Assembly: GCF_932526225.1 (NCBI RefSeq) | Contig: NC_064034.1 | Coordinates: forward strand, 7,116,001-7,180,000 | Reading direction: 5' to 3' | Length of the DNA: 64,000 nucleotides | Origin: Nematostella vectensis | Lineage: Eukaryota; Cnidaria; Anthozoa; Actiniaria; Edwardsiidae | Shown here: positions 10,301 through 21,015 of the stretch, in pieces | Numbering within the stretch: position 1 is the first letter of the stretch | Layout: each line of letters starts with the position of its first letter | Notes under the pieces: model-generated | What the model was told of the DNA's origin: nothing | The model's database searches: none | Seen by the model: only the letters and a program-made list of their open reading frames with translations | Made by a program: the position numbers and the translations under genes

Positions 10301-13155
10301 CAATACCCGCTTTGCCCTACCCACCGTTCACAACTGTCTCTCCCAGACTCTCTCAGTTTTTGAGGAAAGGTGTACTAACCTGCAATATCCACTTTGTAAT
10401 ACCCGCCATTCACAAACGTCTCTCTTAATTCTTGCTGCGTTGTTGGACGATTTCGATCAGGAGAACATTTATCACACAGTATCATGGGAAGAAATAAATC
10501 CAATGCCTGGCTGTAAAATTGATCCTGTAAAAAACAAATTCGGCCGTTTTTCAAAGTACTTTCAATGCTTACGCAATATAAAATCTCGCTGAAATGTTTT
10601 TGAGAACTTGTTATCCCTGCCGGAAATTCTTGCGGCAGTTTTTTGCTTGAGAATACAATACTTCAGCACATAAAAGCACAATCTCTTTGTACACAGAGAT
10701 CATGTTTATTTCAAACATGTCTGTTTCCTGAATACGTCAATAGCGATTACTTCCCACAAACCTGCTCATTAGAGGGCAAAGTGTTGTGCGGCTGAAAGTC
10801 ATTGTTGCCAAAGAGTGGGAAGACTGGAAGGTCTGGAAATGCATTGTGGATCTCCAGTGTAATAGATTTGATACTACTGAGAAGTCTTTGCCGCCCAGAG
10901 CCGTGTGGGAAATATGATTCATCTGTTCGATGCGCATTGAAGTCACCTGAACACCATCAAATGCAATTGTTATCTTAGGTATACAGCAGATATCTATGTC
11001 TATCCAGGTACAGTATCACAGTTTACAGCTTGACAGGGTTGGTGTTGATGGTGATAGCTGTTTAGGGCTAGTTCTGATAATGGCAAGGGAGGTGGCTGTT
11101 TAGGGCTAGTTCTAATAATGGCAAGGGAGGTGGCTGTTTAGGGCTAGTTCTGATAATGGCAAGGGAGGTGGCTGTTTAGGGCTAGTTCTAATAATGGCAA
11201 GGGAGGTGGCTGTTTAGGGCTAGTTCTGATAATGGCAAGGGAGGTGGCCGTTTAGGGCTAGTTTTGATAATGGCAAGGGAGGTGGCTGTTTAGGGCTAGT
11301 TCTAATAATGGCAAGGGAGGTGGCCGTTTAGGGCTAGTTTTGATAATGGCAAGGGAGGTGGCCGTTTAGGGCTAGTTTTGATAATGGCAAGGGAGGTGGC
11401 CGTTTAGGGCTAGTTCTGATAATGGCAAGGGAGGTGGCTGTTTAGGGCTAGTTCTGATAATGGCAAGGGAGGTGGCCGTTTAGGGCTAGTTCTGATAATG
11501 TCAAGGGAGTGGCCGTTTAGGGCTAGTTCTGATAAAGGTAAGGGAGGTGGGTATTTAGGGCTAGTTCTGATAATGGCAAGGGAGTGGCCGTTTAAGGCTA
11601 GTTCTGATAATGGCAAGGGAGGTGGCCGTTTAGGGCTAGTTCTGATAATGTCAAGGGAGTGGCCGTTTAGGGCTAGTTCTGATAAAGGTAAGGGAGGTGG
11701 GTATTTAGGGCTAGTTCTGATAATGGCAAGGGAGTGGCCGTTTAGGGCTAGTTCTGATAATGGCAGTGGAGGTGGCTGTTTAGGGCTAGTTTTGATAATG
11801 GCAAGGGTGGCTGTTTAGGGGAGCGAGTCAAAGGGTGATCCCCCTAAAACATACTATAAATGCTTGCTTAGTGTCTAGCACACCCCTCTAATTAGTGCCC
11901 CCTAATGTGTAAAATACTAGTTAAGCAACACCTACCCACCCCAACAGTGTATAAGTAGCCTTCAGGGCTTTTATCAACCAAAACTTTTCTTGAATATTTA
12001 AATGTCATCTCTTACTCATTAGACCTGTTTTGTTGCAACACATTCATTCAAGCGAGACTCGAATAATAAGAGTCCACCTTAAAATAAGTGCCAACACCCC
12101 AAGAACCCAAAATTGAAAAAGCTCCCACAGCTCTAATCCTTATCACACAGGGTTGCTGAAGGAAAAGGCCCATTATCATTACAAAGCCCTTCTATCACTA
12201 TGCCAACCTGTTATGAGCAAGAAGTCAGCTGGGTTCTTCTCATGCGTACTCTTCATATGCTTCAGCCAGCTGGTCATAAGTGACATTGGTGAATCGCATC
12301 CTACTCTTCCAAGTGTTGCATTGAACTTTGCGCTATTATAATTACCAAGCTTACGGCATAAAGTATTTTCCTCTGATACACTCTCATCATAGAATGTATC
12401 ATAATGTAAATCAGAGGCTACTAGGAATTTGATCGCATCAGCATGGTATCTCTTTTCTGCTCTTATCCCTTTATTTGCATGTTGTGAGCAGTTTAGCTTA
12501 AGTTCATAAGTTAGTAGAAGAAGTACAATAAGTATAGTTATTATAATTGTGAGTGAAGCAAATCCAAAGTAAGAAAAATAGTTACTTGTCTTGACTTTTG
12601 CATTATAGCTGTTCCCGAAAAAATCAGGAGCACTGTTTTCTAGCTCATCTCTGCTTGTATGGTCCCCTCTTACACCTTTGCTGAAAGTAACCTATAGAAA
12701 TGATAGACTTTAGAGTAATGAAGTATTGGCCAATGAGACATTATCTGTCAGGCTAGACTGATTTACATAATTGTAGGTTTCAGAGACGAAAACAAGCTGG
12801 AAACTAGAAGCAACAGTGTATTCATTTCCCTCCGGACACGGTAGTTTCCCGAGCAGCCGCGCAGTGGGGGTGGGAACATTGCATGACTAAGTGGGGATGG
12901 GAGCGTTACTTGACCGACACATGAAAAAGCTGCCCGGGAGACTACCTACACGGCAGCCATAATGTGGTGTTCTTCTAAAATCAGCAGCGATAGATTCCTA
13001 CCAAAGTATACATAAGTGGACTTCTTGGAAATGCATGTTGTTATTCTATTTACCTTTGTTGAGTTCCACTTTGTCTGTGACTTAACTCGACTTTTGGTGT
13101 GGAACTGGACAATGGAATCCTCAGCAAGCAAAGGGCTTTCATCCGACTCGCTCAT
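7309..13155 (-). CDS. Type II membrane metallophosphoesterase, Ppn1/SMPDL3-like
   Basis: Predicted exons 13054-13155, 12208-12691, 10762-10946, 10380-10524, 9440-9626, 8011-8105, 7733-7945 and 7309-7580 join in frame to 560 residues. A TAA lies directly before the ATG. The protein has a short cytosolic N-terminus with an acidic dileucine signal (DESPLL, 5-10), a signal anchor at about 75-97, then a calcineurin-like catalytic domain. Metal-site motifs are DLHYD (128-132), TGD (195-197), GNND (242-245), SHVP (363-366) and GHVH (404-407). NxS/T sites follow the anchor. The superfamily (acid sphingomyelinase, SMPDL3, yeast endopolyphosphatase Ppn1) hydrolyses phosphodiesters, phosphoanhydrides or polyphosphate. 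From memory, type II topology and GNND followed by PHN are Ppn1-like, whereas SMPDL3 proteins are secreted and usually have GNHD. A lysosomal or acidic-organelle location is inferred. The substrate is unknown. Confidence 0.88.
8216..8685. mobile_element. TTTCGCG-rich inverted-repeat element in an intron
   Basis: The intron sequence is bounded by TACTTAAAACACTTAATTTT and a diverged inverse, TTTCGTGTAATAAGGTA. It is filled with CGCGAAAATAAAGTG-type motifs in both orientations (8238-8340 and 8565-8660). This looks like a non-autonomous DNA transposon with long, partly decayed inverted ends. Confidence 0.5.
8686..9440. repeat. ~36-40 bp minisatellite containing copies of a splice donor
   Basis: About nineteen tandem units contain AAGGGCTCACCCGGGAGGGAC with short variable spacers. 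The last unit overlaps the 3' end of the phosphoesterase exon at 9440-9626. On the minus strand, the exon end CACGTCCCTCTCGG|GTGAGC is matched by CATGTCCCTCCCGGGTGAGC in the repeat units. The array lies in the intron immediately downstream of that exon and provides many decoy donors. Confidence 0.85.
10023..10290. mobile_element. MITE-like element with GGGGGTGAATAGG ends
   Basis: GGGGGTGAATAGG at 10023-10035 is repeated as CCTATTCACCCCC at 10278-10290. The interior contains repeated CGGATCGGCGGATT motifs near each end. It sits in the intron between two exons of the phosphoesterase gene. Confidence 0.65.
11056..11820. repeat. ~38-bp intronic minisatellite, about 20 copies
   Basis: Units contain GGCTAGTTCTGATAATGGCA, then AGGGAGGTGGCCGTTTA. 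Variants include TGATAATGTCA and TGATAAAGGTA, and a two-unit sub-pattern recurs at 11490-11570 and 11640-11730. It lies in the intron between the first two catalytic exons of the phosphoesterase gene. Open frames through it are repeat artefacts. Confidence 0.9.
12830..12957. mobile_element. Possible short inverted-repeat element
   Basis: GGTAGTTTCCCGAGCAGC near 12840 has an imperfect reverse complement, GCTGCCCGGGAGACTACC, near 12929-12946. The interior repeats AGTGGGGGTGGGA and AGTGGGGATGGGA. It lies in the first intron of the phosphoesterase gene. The boundaries are uncertain. Confidence 0.4.
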
Positions 13156-13458
13156 TTATCAAGAGTCAACAGAGGGAAGAAGCCACATCGAAAACGCTTT
13201 CAAAATGTTATTTCGCTCGGTGGATCCAAAACATCGCCCATCTTGCTTTATTCTTGGTTTTATCGTCTTTCTTTCTTCTTTTAAGGGCCACGTAGGGCCA
13301 TAAACAACAACAACGAAAAACTTCTAAACTGGGATTTCTGTGTCCTGGTCAGCGGCGAGACACGAGACAGGTATCCCGATAAAAAAAAAGTTTTCTCTTT
13401 GGTAAAGAACGAGACTGCGATAAGTTTACTTTGAGATTCTAGGGACGCGCTTTATGGC
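13156..13458. promoter_or_regulatory. Probable shared upstream region of two divergent genes
   Basis: The phosphoesterase gene starts leftward at 13155, and the first identifiable FGGY-kinase coding sequence lies rightward from about 13465. The ~300 bp between them would hold both promoters if the kinase really starts there. No clear TATA box was seen. This is inferred from gene positions only. Confidence 0.4.
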
Positions 13459-13464
13459 ATGAAT

Positions 13465-16400
13465 ATGTCAGGATACTACGTCTGGACGTCTTCTTGCACA
13501 TGCGGGCACTCCCCTGAAAATTTGGCACCCAGACGGCACAGAAGTGTACGAGCAATCAACTAAAGATGTGTGGGGAGGGGTGTGTCAAGTCATAAAGGTG
13601 AGGGTGGGGGACGTTTATCAAATAACTTTCAGGTTTTGCCATTATTTTTGCTGCTTTCCTTAGAGGGATTGGTTTTGCCCTTCCTACAGAAAGTGTGCTC
13701 AGGAGTTGACAAGAGCTTGGTTAGAGGGATTGGTTTTGATGCGACATGTTCCCTGGCCGTTGTTGGACAGGATGGGCGGGGCTTGTCAGTCAGCCTATCA
13801 GGAGACCCCCAGAAGGACATCATAATGTGGCTAGATCACAGAGCCATTTCTCAGGTTAGTTGATTGTCTTTTCTCTCCAAATCTGAGAAGAGGAGAATCC
13901 TGGGTCCTTTGCATTAAAAGAGGCATGATAGGTCAGCCGCGAACACAGGGGGATGCGCAGGGTGCACGCACCCCCCCCCCCCCCCTTGGCGGCCAAAACG
14001 TGGGTCATTTCTTATTTAGGAATCTTCAAATTCTATGCTTTTTCCATGTGATTCCTATGACTGCGCACCCCCCTCAGCCAGTTATTAGGAAGCTACACAG
14101 TTTGTGGTATATTGTGAAAGTTTATTTTCTATAAAAGTCATTTTTTCTGCGGTAGTGCTGTGGATCTGATTACTGCTATTTATGGATGCTATTACCTTTT
14201 GTCTTGTTTAAAATTCATAGCCATCTTCTAGTTCTTGCAAATTAAGACCAAAAAATTTAAGCCTTCCTTGAATACCCAAACTGTAGCTCAGTTGTTTTAA
14301 CAACACAACACAGCAATGCGATTTAGCAAGAATTTTGAGAATTTGGTTTTTGGTTTTAAGACCCCCTTTACACTCTCTCCTTAAAATGTATGAGCCACAC
14401 AGAGCTTTAAATAATATCTTGAATTTACTTATAAGTCACCAGACTCCTGTGTACATGAAAAGTCTCTGATTTTAAATCCCTCTCTGCTTATGTCTCCATG
14501 GTTATGTATGGGCTGTATGCATCGTTATCATAGCTACTATAAATAACAATCAGCAAATTCTCTGCAAACCAAGGGGACTCATGCCTGCCAACTATTCCAG
14601 TTTTTTGTGGGAGAATCCCATTTTTTTTTCGCCTTCATCTCTTGGCAAAAAAACTGAACCTCCTATACAATTACTGTATGATTTCCCAGGAAAATTCATC
14701 TAGAATTTCCTATACAGTTCTTGTATTTGAAGAACATTCTCCTGGTTTTTGAGCTTTCAAGGTTGGCAAATATGGACTGCAGACCCAAACTATTTTTCCC
14801 CCTAAAAATTTAAAGTTTTTCGGTTGTATTATCCACATGTTCAGTTGATATTGTATACAGTTGGTTCCATACTCCTCCCTCCAAGATATTGAAGTATATT
14901 GTTTCCTTGCCAGGCTGGTGCAATAAACCAAACAGACCACTACGTATTGAAGTATGTTGGTGGTTTACTCTCCCCTGAACAGCAGGCTGCCAAGATGCTG
15001 TGGTTGAAGGAAAATTTGAATGAGACCTGGAAAAAGGCAGCAAAGTTTTTAGATCTTCCTGAGTATCTTACTTACAGAGCCACAGGGAGTTTTCAGAGGT
15101 AATATTTTGTTTTGAAAGCAAAAATAAATAATGTTCGCATTCTTTAGAAAAGGAAGTATCATAGCTGTCAACTCACCTGCATTAGGCTGGTGTCACAAGA
15201 TTTTGGACCTCATCACAAGCCTAATTTTTGTTAGAATGTTCTACATTCTCTGTATTCCCCAACATTGTCTCTCTTTGTTTTTTTTTCACATTTTAATGTA
15301 TTTCACCAGGTTTTTGTCCAAGTTGGGTTGAAAACTATAATGTACAGCTCAAGATAAGCCTGCTAGCCAGCTGTCCAGTGGAGGGTTAATTTTTTTCACG
15401 GTTTAATGATTCCTCTGACAAGCATTTTTTGGACCACAAGTATCCTGATCCTGAAAGCATTGTTATTTTGATAGCCTGCTCTGGCTCTCTTTTCTGCCAG
15501 ACAATTGGTCTTGTGGTTTGCCTATCTCTTGTACTCCATCATCTGCTTGTAATTGTCAGATATTATTTATCAGAGTTACTCTACTTATCATTTGTGTGTA
15601 ATTCTGTAGGTCAATGTGTTCTGTTGTATCAAAGTTTAATTTTATGGGAGATGAATCACAAAGAGATAAAGGTATTAACATCATTTGCCCCCATTTTGTG
15701 TTTGCTTCTGGATGCTTTATTCCAGGATTTAGTCTTTGAACTGATGGTTTGTCTGACCTGGACTGACTTTGTGTAATTACAATTTCCTTTCCTTTCATAA
15801 CTTCCTTAGTTCTTACACAGCTGTTAAACTTATTGTAGGGTCATCAAGTGGATGGATTGACTCATATTGGAAGGCAATAGGACTACAAGATTTAGTAGAG
15901 GAAGGTTATACCAAACTTGGTAGGCTAAAACCTTTTTAGTCATATGCCGTACTATCGAACATTTATCTGACTCACACACATTGAGCAGTAGCTCAGGGAG
16001 TAACTCCCTTGGTTATTAGCTGAAGTACTATTTGCCAAATTGAAACAATAGTGCTATTTGGCCCTTTTTGAACCTTTGCTATTTTAGTGCTATTTGCCTC
16101 ATTTGAGCATTAGTGCTATTTGCCTCATTTGACCATTAGTGCTATTTGACTCATTTGAATGCTAGCTGAAGTGCTATTTGACTCAAAGCCATTGAACGTT
16201 AGTTGAGGTCCTATTTGATGACAGGGAGTGATTTTACTCATCCTGGTAGTGTGCTAAACCAAGGATTGTCACATGATGCTGCGGAGGAGATGGGACTGTT
16301 GGCGGGGCTTCCTGTTGGCTGCTCAATGATAGATGCATATGCTGGAGGCCTTGGTAGGTTGTACAAATCAACAAAACAAAGACTATAGTGGACAATAACA

Positions 16401-19400
16401 ACTTAAGTCTTAAAATACAGTAAAAAAAAATAAAGTAAAAAAGTAAAGTAATGTTAAATTAACTCAGTGACCTAATGTTCAGTCCATTTTGCTTAATTCT
16501 AATGCAGTTAGGTTAAGCCCAGTTGTGAATAGCATGCAGGTATTTAAATAAAGTACTGGACCTACTTTTTGAACAATAGGGTGTGTGGTTTTTCATCCTT
16601 ATGACCCAGGGGCACATGTGTTTTCACAAGTAATGATTAAGCCAAAAACAGAACTCATACCCCAGGGGTTTCATTAAACCCCGTCAGCCGACAGAACGCC
16701 AGCTATTTCCCACCGAGCACTGACTACTTTTTTTAAAAATTCGACTTAAGTTTTATATGAACTAAAAAGATAAAAAAAAACTTCCGCCCTCTACTTATCA
16801 ATCCCCACCGCCTACTCTGAAAGTTAATGAAAGCCCTGTACCCCGTCTTTTTGTGGCTGCGGAATGGATGAAATATAATTTTTTTACAGGAGTGATTGGA
16901 GCTGATATCAGTGGCCATTCTCTTCCTTGTAAAAACCAACCCATCACATCTTGCCTCGCCTTGGTTTGTGGAACATCGACTTGCCATATAGCTGTGAGTT
17001 TATGCCTGTATTTTATGCTACAAGCCTTGATTTGTGGGACAATGACTTGCCACATAGCCATGAGTTTGCCTGTGTACTAAACCTTGTATACTACCAATGG
17101 CGGAGAAGCCATGTTTGTTTGGGGCACTTATGCTGCTATCTATTTTATAGTTAAGTGAGGAAGCCCTGTTTGTGAAGGGTGTTTGGGGCCCATACTTCTC
17201 CAACATGGTGCCAGGGTTCTGGTTGAACGAGGGAGGACAAACTGCTACTGGAAAACTGGTAATTTATACCTTATTATATTTTTATAAGGTATTTTTCTGC
17301 TTGGATTGTAAAATTGCTTAATCCTCTTAAATAAGAATTCTTTGAACATTAGATTGATCACATGATCGAGACACACCCCTCTTATGATAAACTTAAAGAA
17401 AAAGCTGAGACCAGGTAAGTGCACAAGGCCACGTTATGTTAACAAGTGTGTGTTAGTACTAAAGATGTGCTCTGTCATCCTCGCTATTATCTGCACTATA
17501 ATAATAAGTGACTGCCTGGCTGGGTCAGATGCTCAATATTAACCTGCACTTTAAATGCCGTTCTGGCTTTCCATATGGAAAGTTTCTTTGCTCCAAAGTC
17601 TCTTTTTACCAAAAAGTTAAACAAATCAAGTCATTATATCATTGAATTAACTTTTGTGAAATATCCACAAGGACAGAATCCATAAGGAAAGTTTCTTTGC
17701 TCCAAAGTCTCTTTTTACCCAAAAGTTAAACAAATCAAGTCATTATATCATTGAATTAACTTCTTAATAGATACTCTATTGATGTTTAAAAGCTACAACT
17801 TAAATGCATTGCTTGAAAATGAGTCATGTTATGCTGATGTAGTGGTAATTCTGTTTTCACTCTTTCTTCTAAAATCCCACTCCCACATTTTTTACAGTGG
17901 CATCTCTGTGTATGACTTACTAAACCAGCAAGCTGAGAAGCTTGCCAGTGAGAGAGGGCTTAGCAGCCCAGCCTTTCTTACCTGTCATTTCCACATGCTT
18001 CCTGACTTCCATGGTAACAGATCACCAATAGCTGATGCAGATATGAGAGGAATGGTAAGACTGTTATAGTCTATGTCTTTGAAATGACAATGCCTTCATG
18101 CACTTGCTACATGCTTTACAGGTCTGCGGCCTCAATCTATCCACAAGCCTAGATGACTTAGCTATAAAGTATTTAGCATCAATCCAAGCCCTTGCTGTAA
18201 GTACTGATGATATTGCGTTAGATCACAAGCTAGATGACTTAGCTAACATAAGATAAACACAATCCCTAGCTGTAAGTAGGTAGCTGGTGATTAAGGATTG
18301 ATTACATATAGCTGATGGATCGGATTGAAAACAGTGCTGCCACATTATGAGACGATTATGCTGACAATGGTGTTAGGTATTGGTTATTGTGATGATGATA
18401 ATGATTCATATGAAAATGATGATGATGATGATGAATAATTATATTAATAATTATGATAATGATAATGATGATAAGCCTGATGAAATTGATGATGATTATG
18501 ATGATGATGGTGATGACTATGATGATTATAATGATAAGTGTGATGATGATTCCTATGGTGATGATGGCTGTTTATTGTGATTGTAGCATGGAACGCGTCA
18601 TATCATAGACTCGATGAACGTGAGTGGACATCACGTCAGTACGTTGTTTATGTGTGGAGGGCTGACCAAGAATACCTTGTACGTTCAAGTGCATGCAGAC
18701 ATCACTGGTGAGCAGGATTGGCATCATGTTTACATATGTGTGTTTGTGCGTGTATATGCGTATGTCTGCGTGTACTTGCGTGTATGTGCGTTTATTTACG
18801 TGTATGTGCGTGTATTTGCATGTATTTGCTTGTATGTGCGTGAACTTGCGTGTATTTACATGTACTTGCGTGTGTGTGCGTGTATGTGCGTATAATTGCA
18901 AATATGAGCGTGAATTTGCTTGTATATGCATGTGTGCCTGTGTGTGTTTATTCGTGTATTATCAAAATACCCGTGTTCCTTTTTGTAATTTCTTATTTTC
19001 CCTATTTCACCGTCAATATATCTTTCTAACAATCGAACCTAATAATCAATATTATCATTATCATTTTTATTTTTATTTTTTTCAAAGGGATGCCTTGTGT
19101 GCTGCCTAGAGAGGAGGACTCGGTACTTGTTGGATCTGGTATTCTTGGCGCATGCGCGGCACGTGACTTCAGCTCCCTCCAGGTACTGTTATGTATTTGA
19201 GGTACTTTAAATTCTTTGACTTGTTTGTTGCCTCGCGTTTTAACGGTTTTTTCTTGCCTACAGGAGGCAATGAAGGCAATGACCGCTGTAGGGAGTATAG
19301 TCCGACCTGATCCACGACTACAGAAGTAAGAACCAAGCCGTTCACATGACCTCTGCACAATATGTTTTTCGTCTTTTTTTCTCTTGGGGGTTTTCTTTGC

Positions 19401-19869
19401 GTGCGGATTTTTATATTGGTTATTCCCACCACCCACAAAATATCTAATGGCCAATGTCCTAATGGCTCTTGTCCTCAGTCTGTATAACATGTTTTCATAA
19501 CAAGTTGCAATACGAATAAGATCCCACACATTACACAATTTAGCCTGAGGTCGCAATTAGACACAAATTATTCCGTCAATTTACCGTGCGTTACCGTAAT
19601 GTACCATGAGGTTAGCGTGAGGTGCCATGACGTAACCGTGACGTTAGCGTGGTATTACCTTTACGCGCCGTGACGTGACAAGATTATGTGTGTTTTGCGC
19701 TAGTAACAGTGTGCTTTGTTTTGACATTACCTTTCGTAAGATTCAAGATAACTACTATCCATGTCTGGATTGCCTTTTTTCTCTCAGATTTTATGAGAAG
19801 AAGCACAAGGTTTTCCTCAAGATGCAGAGGGACCAGCTCGAGTATCGACAGATGATGGTGGACACGTGA
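13465..19869 (+). CDS. FGGY-family carbohydrate kinase (FGGY-like), N-terminus damaged
   Basis: Predicted exons are about 13465-13597, 13690-13854, 14914-15098, 15610-15671, 15839-15919, 16225-16353, 16890-16993, 17151-17258, 17353-17414, 17898-18054, 18122-18196, 18587-18707, 19088-19182, 19264-19325 and 19788-19869. Exons 2-15 join in phase and give 495 residues. Hallmarks of human-type FGGY are present: [66 protein letters not shown] and a C-terminal [13 protein letters not shown] proteins phosphorylate ribulose-type sugars in the cytosol; the exact substrate here is unknown. The first exon encodes MSGYYV in one frame and [16 protein letters not shown] in another. The ATP-binding DVGTGS-like segment expected between them is missing, which suggests a small deletion, a pseudogene or a sequence error. 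The final seven codons seed the downstream minisatellite. Confidence 0.9.
13660..13738 (+). repeat. 18-bp duplication across an intron-exon boundary
   Basis: TTAGAGGGATTGGTTTTG occurs at 13660-13677, just upstream of the acceptor, and again at 13721-13738 inside the coding exon, where it encodes part of LVRGIGFD. The copies are identical and 61 bp apart. Confidence 0.85.
13940..14090 (-). repeat. Dispersed repeat, copy 2 (inverted relative to 1497-1640)
   Basis: An intronic segment of the FGGY gene with a run of about 15 C (13972-13986), followed by GGGTCATTTCTTATTTAGGA and then a core that is the reverse complement of 1550-1610. It ends in GCGCACCCCCCTCAGCCAG. Confidence 0.6.
16060..16215. 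repeat. ~27-bp tandem repeat in FGGY intron
   Basis: Four to five imperfect units with TAGTGCTATTTGCCTCATTT. It lies directly upstream of the exon at 16225-16353, and the last unit (GGTCCTATTTGATGACAG) runs into that exon's acceptor. Confidence 0.7.
16960..17145 (+). repeat. Decayed duplication of exon edges
   Basis: The end of exon 16890-16993 plus its donor (GCCTTGGTTTGTGGAAC... through GCTGTGAGTTT) reappears with changes at 17024-17072 (GCCTTGATTTGTGGGAC... through GCCATGAGTTT). GGAGAAGCCATGTTTGTTTG at 17102-17121 similarly resembles the start of the next exon. The intron between the two exons thus contains a degenerate copy of both of its borders. Confidence 0.65.
17577..17765 (+). repeat. 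Two copies of a ~76-bp intronic duplication
   Basis: GGAAAGTTTCTTTGCTCCAA followed by AGTCTCTTTTTACC and AAGTTAAACAAATCAAGTCA occurs at about 17577-17652 and 17687-17762, nearly identical. The segment lies in an intron of the FGGY gene. Confidence 0.9.
18122..18275 (+). repeat. Exon plus donor copied into the following intron
   Basis: The end of the exon at 18122-18196 (CACAAGCCTAGATGACTTAG... then GCTGTAAGTA) is followed by an imperfect second copy at about 18222-18276 (CACAAGCTAGATGACTTAG... then GCTGTAAGTA). The copy keeps the donor sequence but has lost the reading frame. Confidence 0.75.
18398..18560 (+). repeat. GAT/ATG trinucleotide microsatellite
   Basis: Imperfect GATGATAAT-type simple repeat in an FGGY intron. 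An acidic open frame here is an artefact of the repeat. Confidence 0.9.
18725..18960 (+). repeat. TGTGCGTGTAT-type minisatellite
   Basis: Alternating TGTATGTGCG and TGTATTTGCG units, roughly 10-12 bp, fill the intron after the exon ending at 18707. Open frames on both strands are repeat artefacts. Confidence 0.85.
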
Positions 19870-20510
19870 CTTACCATGGCGGACACGTGACAGATCATAG
19901 CGGACACGTGATAGATGATGGCGGACAAGTGACAAGTAATGACAGACCCGTGACAGATGATAGCGGACACGTGATAGATGATAACGGACACGCTACAGAT
20001 GATGACAGACCCGTGACAGATGATAGCGGACACGTGATAGATGATAACGGGCACGTGACATATGATAACGGACACGTGACAGATGATGACAGACCCATGA
20101 CAGATGATAACGGACACGTGACAGATGATGACAGACCCGTGACAGATGATGGCGGACACGTGACAGATGATAACGGACACGTGAGATATAATGACAGACC
20201 CGTGACAGATGATGACAGACCCGGGACAGATGATGGCGGAAACGTGACAGATGATAACGGACACGTGTCAGATGATAACGGACACGTGACAAATGATGAC
20301 AGACCCGTGACAGATGATAACGGACCCGTGACAGATGATGACAAACCTGTGACAGATGATAACGGACCCGTGACAGATGATGACGGACACGTGACAGATG
20401 ATGGTGGACACGTGACAGATGATGGTGGACACGTGACAGGTGATGGCGGACACGTGACAGATGATAACGGACACGTGACAGATGATGACAAACCCGTGAC
20501 AGATGAAACA
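19847..20510 (+). repeat. 21-bp minisatellite seeded by the FGGY stop region, ~31 copies
   Basis: The unit is ACAGATGATAACGGACACGTG or a variant (GATGACAGACCCGTG, GATGGTGGACACGTG). The first unit is the terminal coding sequence of FGGY (codons for QMMVDT plus the TGA). The rest would form the 3' UTR. Long open frames rich in D, H and V lie across it in other frames, and none has independent support. Confidence 0.95.
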
Positions 20511-20879
20511 TACAAAATATAAAACATATAAAAACGAGTATAATATGGGCGTTCAGTAAAAATACAGATATAAATATATGTTAAAGGTTATCTAGATAAT
20601 TCATTAAAAATTGCACATCCATCAAAAGGACCGTTTTGCCACTTCGGTCCGGACGGCTGGAAGTTGAAATGCCTGTTTCGTGGTAGATTTATTAAAAATA
20701 ATCATTGCCATCACGTATACTCAATCTGTATACATCATTTACATAAACATTTTGCGCGAAATTTGAATGGCTCAATTGTTGCGTAAAAGCGCTTTGTTTC
20801 TGTGGCTGCATGATATATGCAGATATGAAGATTTAAGAGACATAATGGACATTGGAGACATCTTAAATCTATTTACTGC
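20511..20879. other. Non-coding stretch after the FGGY minisatellite
   Basis: AT-rich sequence with no exon or polyA signal that I could assign confidently. Confidence 0.4.
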
Positions 20880-21015
20880 GCCAGCACCTGCCAGCATTGC
20901 TGGCGAATTCTTGCTCAACTGACCACAATACAAAGGAAATGTCACAAATGCCACATTTCCTTTGTCTTGTAGTCAGTCGAGCGAAAATTCGCCAGCAAAG
21001 CTGGCAGGTGCTGGC
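20880..21015. mobile_element. 136-bp foldback element
   Basis: GCCAGCACCTGCCAGC at the left edge pairs with GCTGGCAGGTGCTGGC at the right edge. The arms continue for about 62 nt each (TTGCTGGCGAATTC and the CAAAGGAAATGT centre) with few mismatches. The whole segment could fold into one hairpin. Confidence 0.8.

Noticed and set aside
12153-12341. Plus-strand 62-residue frame with a hydrophobic segment
   Set aside because: It is antisense to a supported exon (12208-12691) that encodes the signal-anchor and DLHYD region of the phosphoesterase.
18380-18580. Acidic 66-residue open frame
   Set aside because: It is the translation of a GAT/ATG microsatellite within an FGGY intron.
19866-20527. 218-residue plus-strand and 210-residue minus-strand frames over the 21-bp repeat
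   Set aside because: They are products of a 21-bp period without stops, and the repeat itself begins in the FGGY stop region.
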